From: Chrysemys picta bellii
Taxonomy: Eukaryota; Chordata; Testudines; Emydidae
DNA: 64,000 bases
Assembly: GCF_011386835.1 (NCBI RefSeq)
Contig: NC_088795.1
Coordinates: 13,683,441-13,747,440, forward strand
Direction: 5' to 3'
Position 1 is the first letter of the stretch, and every line of letters starts with the position of its first letter. Shown here piece by piece: positions 57,533-64,000 of this stretch. Below the pieces are notes generated by a model. It worked only from the letters and a program-made list of their open reading frames with translations, was not told the DNA's origin and did no database searches. Position numbers and translations under genes: made by a program.

Positions 57533-57835
57533 GCTAGGTCTACACTACGGGGGGGGGTTCGACCTAAGATACGCAACTTCAGCTACACTACAAATAGTGT
57601 AGCTGAAGTTATGTATTTTGGGTCAACTTACCTGGCTGTGAGGCTGGCAGCGAGTTGACCACTGCCGCTCCCCCGTCGACTCCGCTTCCGCCTCTCGCTG
57701 CGGTGGAGTTCTGGAGTCGACAGCAGAGTGATCGGGGATCGATTTTTATCGCGTCTACACTAGATGCGATAAATCGATCCCCGATAGATCGATCACTACC
57801 CGCCGATCCGGTGGGTAGTGAAGACGTGCCCTTAG
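57533..57835. mobile_element. palindromic MITE ('gtctacactac' type)
   Basis: The left end aggtctacactacggg and right end (gggtagtgaagacgtgcc) are diverged inverted repeats. Internally, gatcggggatcgatttttatcgcgtctacactag pairs with gatgcgataaatcgatccccgatagatcgatc. This element is well known to me from turtle genomes. It is non-coding. Confidence 0.75.
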
Positions 57836-57839
57836 ACTA

Positions 57840-58905
57840 TAAATTGCACTTTAGGAGGAACCCAGCCCCTACCTTTCACTTTTTAAGTTAAAACTCTATG
57901 GGAACATGTTAACAGGCTAGAATTCAGCATGGTGTCTCCCTTGTATATAGCCTCAAATGAACTTTAAAAGACTCTCTTGGAGATATAGTCTCTATTTACT
58001 CACCTGTCTTTCACTGCAACAATCAGTTACAAGCAAGGTGAAACTGATTAGACAATGTCCCTATCCTTCATTTGTTGTTACACTAGTTCAGTTGTTTATG
58101 GTCAATCTGCTTCCTTTTTTTTTTTTTCCCTCCCTCCCTCCCTCCTCTAATTCAGCCATCTCTTCCTTGTTTGCTTTGCTTTTTTGGTTTTTTGTGACCT
58201 TGACTCCCGCTTTTCTTTGTCTCCTTTCCCCTCCATTTTCTGCTGTAACAACTGTTTGTGATAAGTATGACCAGACACCATGGTTGAATACTTCTTTAAT
58301 TCCTTAATGACTCAGAGCTATGCTTGCTTTTACCACTAATTCAACAACAAATTAAAACACACACAAGGGACAGCAAGGCCAGTTCATTATCTCAACTACT
58401 ACTACCACCCACCTTCAGGGGGATTTTGTCGCCTCACTTTGTGATATCTGTTTTTAAGTGTAGTGTTTTTAACCTGTAGAAGACACACAGCCTTTGCACC
58501 ATAGTAGGGGCTTCCTGACTGAGACAAATATTGATTCTTCCCAGTGGTGGTTACATGCTAGCAGGCAGTGCATGCCTTTCAGTAGCTACCACCAGACTGC
58601 CAACCCAAACCAGCAATAGCAGTGGCATAGCAACTGTGGTACTTTCCCTTTCTGAGCTACGTAGCTTGTCTTCCCAGTAAAATACATCCGCTGGATCACC
58701 TGATTGTAAAGCACCTCAAGTACAACCTGTTCCTCTAAGGATTTGGGCTTTAATTCAGGAAAGCACGTGTTTAATTATGTGCATCAGCCCTATAGACTTT
58801 TAATGGAACTTACAGTAGGTGCTTAAATGCTTTCCTGAACAGGAACTTGTTCCTAAATCAGGGCCTGGGTCTTGATTCTGCACCACTGAAGTCAATGGAA
58901 ACAGG
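57840..58905. other. intergenic, nothing recognised
   Basis: T-rich and ccctcc tracts near 58115-58145. No gene. Confidence 0.4.
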
Positions 58906-58910
58906 AGTTG

Positions 58911-59306
58911 CAGGGCCGGCTCTGGCTTTCTGGCTGCCCCAAGCAAAAAAAAAAAAAAAAAAAAAAATCCCAGCGTCCAGAACAGCAAAGCATATTAATA
59001 TATGGGGGGGAAAGAGAAGGGGGGCAGCCAGGGCTTCAGCAGGGCACTGCCACACGGCCCCTCCTGCCATGCCCCCTGCCGGGAGGGTTCCGGTCGGCTG
59101 GGAGGGAAGGACACAGGCTGCCCTGCCAGGTTTGCTGCAGGGCGCTCCCGTCCTCCACGCCACTGCCCCCTACAGGGCGGCTGGAGCGGAACAACAACAA
59201 CAACAAAAAAGCAGCCGTGCCGCCCTAGGATTGGGCAGAATGCCACCTCCTACAAGCTGCCGCCCCAAGCATCAGCTTGCTCGGCTGGTGCCTGGAGCCG
59301 GCCCCG
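58911..59306. mobile_element. hAT MITE with 8-bp duplication AGGAGTTG
   Basis: Starts CAGGGCCGGCTCTGG and ends CTGGAGCCGGCCCCG, inverted repeats. AGGAGTTG is duplicated at 58903-58910 and 59307-59314. It contains an A-run of 23 near 58946 and an (aac)n run near 59191. ORFs of 100-164 codons lying here are artefacts. Same family as 26648-26899. Confidence 0.85.
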
Positions 59307-59439
59307 AGGAGTTGGCCTCTAGAGAGGTGTTAGGTGCCTGAATCAAACCCCCTTTCTATGGCCGTACAGTTCTGTGGAGCCCTGCATATTTTACACAGGG
59401 TACTAGGGCCTGCTGCAGCCAGGAGTTATCTCTGAGAGC

Positions 59440-59560
59440 ACAGCTTGTAAGCTCTGCAAGGCAGGGACTGTCTTGTTTTGTACAGTACCTACAACCATGG
59501 GCCCTGTCCCTGACTGGACCCTCAACTCACTCTGCAATAAAAATAATAAATGTCTCTGGT
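59440..59560 (-). repeat. widespread reptile interspersed repeat
   Basis: cttgtaagctctgcaaggcagggactgtcttgttttgtacagtacct...tgcaataaaaataataaatg is a common amniote repeat unit in reverse orientation. The family name is uncertain (CORE-SINE or LINE tail). Confidence 0.55.
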
Positions 59561-59564
59561 TTAT

Positions 59565-61675
59565 CTGCATTGCCAAGGAACCAGAATGGGTGTGGAGCTG
59601 CTTGGCCCTGGCTTCCTGGGGATCTGCCAAGTTTATGAGCATGCCCCGTGGTTCTGATCATGGTGGGACAAGCCCCACCTCTCGAGGGGTCTGTGTGGGA
59701 GAGCACAAGGGGAAACCTCTTTGAGGGGAGTGTAGTGGAGATCTCCGCTACTTGACCACTGCTGCAGATTTTCATACATGAGACTGAAACTCTGTGCAGC
59801 ATCTTGTGTCTTATTTTTTTTCTAAGTTATGAGAAATACAACTAGAAGGGAACTATAAATCTGCCTAAGCTGCTCCTGCCACATTCTGTATGTAATTCAG
59901 TGCCCCGGGACGTCTCATGCTTCAATATCCTTTTTCATTTGTACTCCCTAAGGAAAGACCTCAAATTAAAAATTCTGACTTTAAGCTGAAAGCACAGTAA
60001 AAGTATCAATGTCCTTAATTCCCTTATTAAAAGACACTAAAGTTAATAAACTACACAAAGATATAACTTTGCAGATTGTAAAAATGTGATAGCATTATGG
60101 TAGCCAGAGACTGCATTACTTAATATGCACAGCATAGCATTTTTCTAAAATATTATTCACATTATATGGCAGTTCCAATAAGAATACCTCTTTCTACTGC
60201 CTCATGAGTGCCATCTCACAGATCCAACCATCCAAAGTTTGACCTTGGAAATCATATTTTGGGGGGTTGCTGCAATTAAAGGTGTTTAAAAATGTCTCCT
60301 TAGCCTAGAGAGTTGTCCTCAGATTGTAAGACGCTGAGCACCCTCAACTCCCATGGACTTCCTGGTATGATCTGTCCCTTTGTGCTTACACAGATGAGCA
60401 TAGAAGTAAGTAACAGACTTGTACCATCAGTCATAGCATTGTGTATGGGGAAGTTTATTGTGCTACTCAGAAGAGAGAAACTAGTTTCTGGGGAATAATT
60501 CCTGGGGAATCCAAGATTGCAACAGAAAAGGAGAGCATGGGATTTTTTTTATTTTTAATAAAAGAAGGATCAGAAGAGATCTAGGCTACAGGATACGGCA
60601 TGAGTTAAGACACACAGAAAAGGGTTATCGTAGGCTAATGGGAAAGCTTTTGTAAAATACTTCATAAAAATGGAAGAAAGACATTGCTGGATTTTGGTTG
60701 ACTCCTCACTCAGAAACTGCTAGAAGTTGATTGCAAGGGATATGGTGGAAACATACAATCCCTGCTCCAGGAGAAAACCCCCAAGAGCTGGGTTAATATG
60801 CTGTTGCAGAAAAATTCCTTCCCTACAGCATGGGGTTGGCAACACTGAAACAGAATTTTCTAAACTAAGTTGTTACCCTGAAATTGTAGCTGCTAAAATC
60901 CTTCAACTTCAGAGCCAAATAGACCCCCATTGGATACAGGGTGGAAAACCTGGCTTTAGTAAAGTTCTTTTTAGAAGCAGGTTGGTACAGGGAACATTTC
61001 ACAGTGAATGGAATAGAAAGAACAAGCAAGGATATTTTTTTTAATAGCCGACAGCATCTGTTTCCATTGCTTAAATCTGCTAAATATTATGTTCACAGCT
61101 TGATCCTTGGCTTCCTCTCATATCCTATGAGGGATTTCACAGAGATGTCCATCTCAAGAGCCCAGAGATAAGGCACAAATGATTCATATAACAATCAGTG
61201 CACTCACGGCCCAAAGAGCACTTACAGCTCATGAAAAGAATGGTCAAGTTAATTTATTCCATCACTCTCTCCTCCACTTCAGTGACTTATGGATGTGATT
61301 TTTCTCCTCCCCCCCCCCCCCCGCCGCCTTCTGCTTAAGAAGCTTATCTAACCATGTAAACTCTGACTACGATTATATTAAAAAAATAGTAGTCTCCTTA
61401 TTTTAAAAATGTATTTTTTTTCCATGAGAGTAGTTCCTCTCAGCAATCTCAGATCTGGGCAATGCTACAGCAATAATTACCTTAAAAGCAGACTGAATTC
61501 ACAGGGGAAATATCTGGGCTTACAGATACAATTGGGGAAGGGGGGGGGCATTACAGCTCCTCAGCACAAACACAGGAAAATCAATTGTGCCTTCCAATTG
61601 CTTCACAGAATACTATTCTGTTGGCTTTCATAGCATCCTGAGCCGTGCTGGAGGGCATTCTGTGGAGGTTCATAA
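59565..61675. other. intergenic, nothing recognised
   Basis: ORFs of 60-105 codons show no motif. Poly-C run near 61309-61322. Confidence 0.4.
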
Positions 61676-61679
61676 TTAG

Positions 61680-62000
61680 GGAGACCAGATGTCCTATTTT
61701 TAAAGGGACAGTCCCCTATTTAAGCCCTCCTGCAGGTGTCCCAAATTTTTCTTAAAAACGGGCAAATTGTCCCATATTTTCTGTCTCCCCCCGCCCCCCT
61801 CCATCAGTATGCCAGGTACTGCTGCTGGCCGGATTCCTGCTCGCCAGCCGCCCACCCGCCAGCAGTGAGTGGGGTGGGGGTGCAGTGACTGACGATGGGG
61901 GTGCCAGGCTGTGGTGGGGCTGCAGCGCACGGGGCCGGCCATTTCCCCCTGCTGGTCTGTCAGCGCAGCCCCTGCTGCATGTTGGCTCTTGGCCAGCAGG
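61680..62000. mobile_element. MITE of the 'gaccagatgtcc' family, GC-rich interior
   Basis: Starts gggagaccagatgtcctatttttaaagggacagtcccctattta, the same end type as 35646-35771. The right end is not clear; a similar taccagatgtcccatattcagc occurs near 62971. GC-rich non-coding sequence follows. Confidence 0.5.
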
Positions 62001-62815
62001 GCCCCACCCCAGCTCCCTTTTCTTGCCAGCACTGGCTGCACGATCTGAGCTGTGGTGACTGGTGAGTGTGGGCAGGCACCAGGTGGCAACCAGTTATCTG
62101 TTGCCTCTGCTGCCCACCCATCATCCCTTTACATGCTCCCCCTCTTGCTGTCCTCTCCCTGCTTTGCCCCTTTACCACCACCCCCAACCCCACTGCTCCT
62201 CCATATCACCGCATCCCTCTCCCAGTGCTGTGCGGAGAACCAGCCCCTGGTCGGAGCGCTCAGCTCACCAACAGCCTGGCTCCTTCCTTCCTTCCTTCCC
62301 CCACTGCCTCTGGCTGGGCCGGTGCCCGGGAAAAGCCCAAGACCCGCCAGCCTGGGGTGCTGGCCAGGAGGAGCCAAGCCCTGCATGTGCCAAAGCCCTG
62401 CACAGCACTGGCACGGGGAAGCCTCTCCGCCCCTCAACTAAGCTCTGGAGTGGTGGGGGGGGGAGCGATTTCCAGCCTGTTCCTGCCCCAAACCTGCTCC
62501 ACAGCACCCTCTTCACCAGCCCCACCCTGGGTCCTGCCACATTCTGTGTGAACCCTGACAGAAATCTGGGGGGGGCATGTGACCCTATATGCCCCCACCC
62601 ACATGTTGCCTCAGGAAGACGTGGCCCCAGGTACCAGGAGAGGCGGGTCCGTTCCAGGGGCCCAGCCAGGCATGGAGGGCAGAGAACACCAGGCAGGGAG
62701 GGTCGGGGGTCAGTCAGTGACACGCCCTCTGTGAGAGAAGTGTATGGGAGTGTGTGTGTGTGTGTGACCATGACATCTCCCTGTGGGGGAGAGGGGTGTC
62801 ACCCCTCCTTGTGAA
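62000..62815. other. GC/C-rich repeat-like region with artefact ORFs
   Basis: The longest ORF (250 codons, plus strand, 62062-62814) is Pro/Ser/Cys/His-rich without domain or bias and overlaps similarly long ORFs in three other frames, as expected of C-rich DNA. A (tg)n run is near 62748-62765. I do not call a gene. Confidence 0.5.
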
Positions 62816-62819
62816 CCCT

Positions 62820-64000
62820 AAAGCCTTAAAGATAAGAAGGTAAATAAAAAGAATCCAACCATGCAGTATTTCTTCTTAACAGGGGCTCAGTCAACTTGAT
62901 GTTAATTTGAATGTTTGTACTGCATAGTTCTGACTGATTGCCGTTGAACTCACTTGAATATGAGTAATTTTACCAGATGTCCCATATTCAGCATAGGGAA
63001 ATATGGTCCCCCTATTCATAATGCCAGTCAAGAATTGACTTCTGATTGTAACAGATGAGAAGTGCCGGTTAATGAGTGGAGCTGGCCGGCGCCTGAGGAA
63101 GTCGAACAGAAGCATGATAGATGGCCGATATTAGGGAAGATTACATTAGCTAGCCATTTCCCCTTGGGAAAGTTACCCAACTAAATTTCACATCTGACCG
63201 AGATGAGCTAATACAATTTTCTGCTGACATGAGTAACCCAGTCTCGTGGCATGAGAAAGGGAAATGTATGAGACAAGTGTAACCGATGTGAGATCTTGGA
63301 AGCATGGAAACTTCACAAGGCTATTAACTGGGATGTGCCAGATGCTGTGGGCCAAGGGATTATTCACAAATTTGTGAAGTATCAGAGGGGTAGCCGTGTT
63401 TGTCTGGATCTGTAAAAAGATCTGTTTAAAAAAAAATTGTGTATCTATCAATGTCATATGTATCTTGGTGAGCTAGCGACTGTATTCTAGCTCCATGAGG
63501 AAGGGTTACCAAACTTCTTCCCAGGACTAAAATCAGTGGTGGGTGATTACTGCAAATCCCAGGACGGGTAAATGACTCTGAAAAAGTACCATGCCCTGGA
63601 AAGAATTGGTTCAGACCAAGTGCAAGAGGCCCAGGAGACAAAAGGGCTTTTGGTATAAAGGGTCAGTGTGAACTGACTTTGAGTCCATCTTTTGGATCCA
63701 AGAACTGACATGAAACTCTGAGGGCAGAACCCTGCTGGAGGGTTTGGAAGGACTGAAATCTGCCACGGTCTCCATGTGGGAGATGGGTGACAGCTGGTAA
63801 GCTTAGCATGCATGTGGACCATTGTCTTTGTAATGCTTTTGTCCTAAAATGCTGTGAAACCTGGCTGGTCACTAGTAACTCTGTCATTCACCCTTGAGAA
63901 AGAGCCAACTGCATGTGATGGACTAAGGTCAGACCTGCTGGCATAGTCACAGTGAATTGCAGGGGGACTTCAAGCCTCAGCCCCTGGCCCATAGAGGGAT
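62820..64000. other. intergenic, one SINE head fragment
   Basis: The fragment tatcagaggggtagccgtgtttgtctggatctgtaaaaag at about 63378-63418 is the head of the turtle SINE. Nothing else recognised. Confidence 0.5.

Noticed and set aside
58847..59341. ORFs of 101-164 codons
   Set aside because: They run through an hAT MITE with a poly-A tract and an (aac)n repeat; not genes.
62062..62814. 250-codon ORF on the plus strand
   Set aside because: It is in C-rich DNA with several overlapping long ORFs in other frames, has low complexity (Pro, Ser, His, Cys) and shows no domain or splice context.
1..64000. CRISPR arrays, prokaryotic operons, rRNA and tRNA genes
   Set aside because: No repeat-spacer arrays, Shine-Dalgarno-led gene runs or complete tRNA cloverleafs were seen; the tRNA-like parts belong to SINEs.

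Overview
The window looks like vertebrate nuclear DNA from a turtle (Testudines). I recognise the tRNA-derived turtle SINE (fold-back copies at 3.15-3.40 and 6.62-6.80 kb, fragments at 4.69 and 63.37 kb), turtle-type CR1 LINEs, solo endogenous-retrovirus LTRs and several non-autonomous DNA transposons. This assignment comes from recognising repeat families, not from a search. There are no prokaryotic features, and most long open frames lie inside repeats.

The main content is a cluster of small, arginine-rich, two-exon genes between 16 and 34 kb, which I read as a protamine (sperm nuclear basic protein) gene cluster with several decayed members. Two copies are complete on the minus strand. PRM-A (33046-33436, 69 aa) starts MARYKRSRSK and ends in eight Arg plus MSY, with a 181-bp phase-1 intron and a poly(A) signal. 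PRM-B (17260-18614, 55 aa) starts MARYRRQRRT and ends in a tyrosine-rich tail, with a 1187-bp phase-1 intron. A third copy, PRM-C (21560-21673, plus strand, 37 aa), is Cys-containing and readable without splicing. Five further copies are damaged: PRM-D (22.66-23.00 kb, minus, in-frame TGA), PRM-E (24.57-24.80 kb, minus, leader kept and coding lost), PRM-F (31.31 kb, plus, exon 1 only), PRM-G (30.14-31.81 kb, minus, start and donor lost but exon 2 and poly(A) kept) and PRM-H (16.09 kb, plus, exon-end remnant). Several copies share an alignable promoter and leader with a TTTAAA-like box about 90-135 bp upstream of the start codon. The copies lie on both strands, including a plus-strand copy inside the intron of a minus-strand one.

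Layout: 0-16 kb is repeat-rich and gene-poor (hAT transposase remnant, LTRs, SINE fold-backs, MITEs, Gypsy gag remnant). 16-34 kb is the protamine cluster, interrupted by an LTR, hAT MITEs and CR1 LINEs. 34-53 kb is intergenic with a solo LTR, hAT MITEs, CR1, MIR and L1-like debris. 53.3-55.9 kb holds a broken transposon-borne gene split by an 825-bp solo LTR with a 5-bp target-site duplication. 56-64 kb is intergenic with more MITEs and GC-rich repeats. Protamines replace histones in late spermatids, so the intact copies would act together in sperm chromatin packaging; this function is inferred from the family. The flanking genes known from the mammalian locus (SOCS1, RMI2, TNP2) were not seen here.
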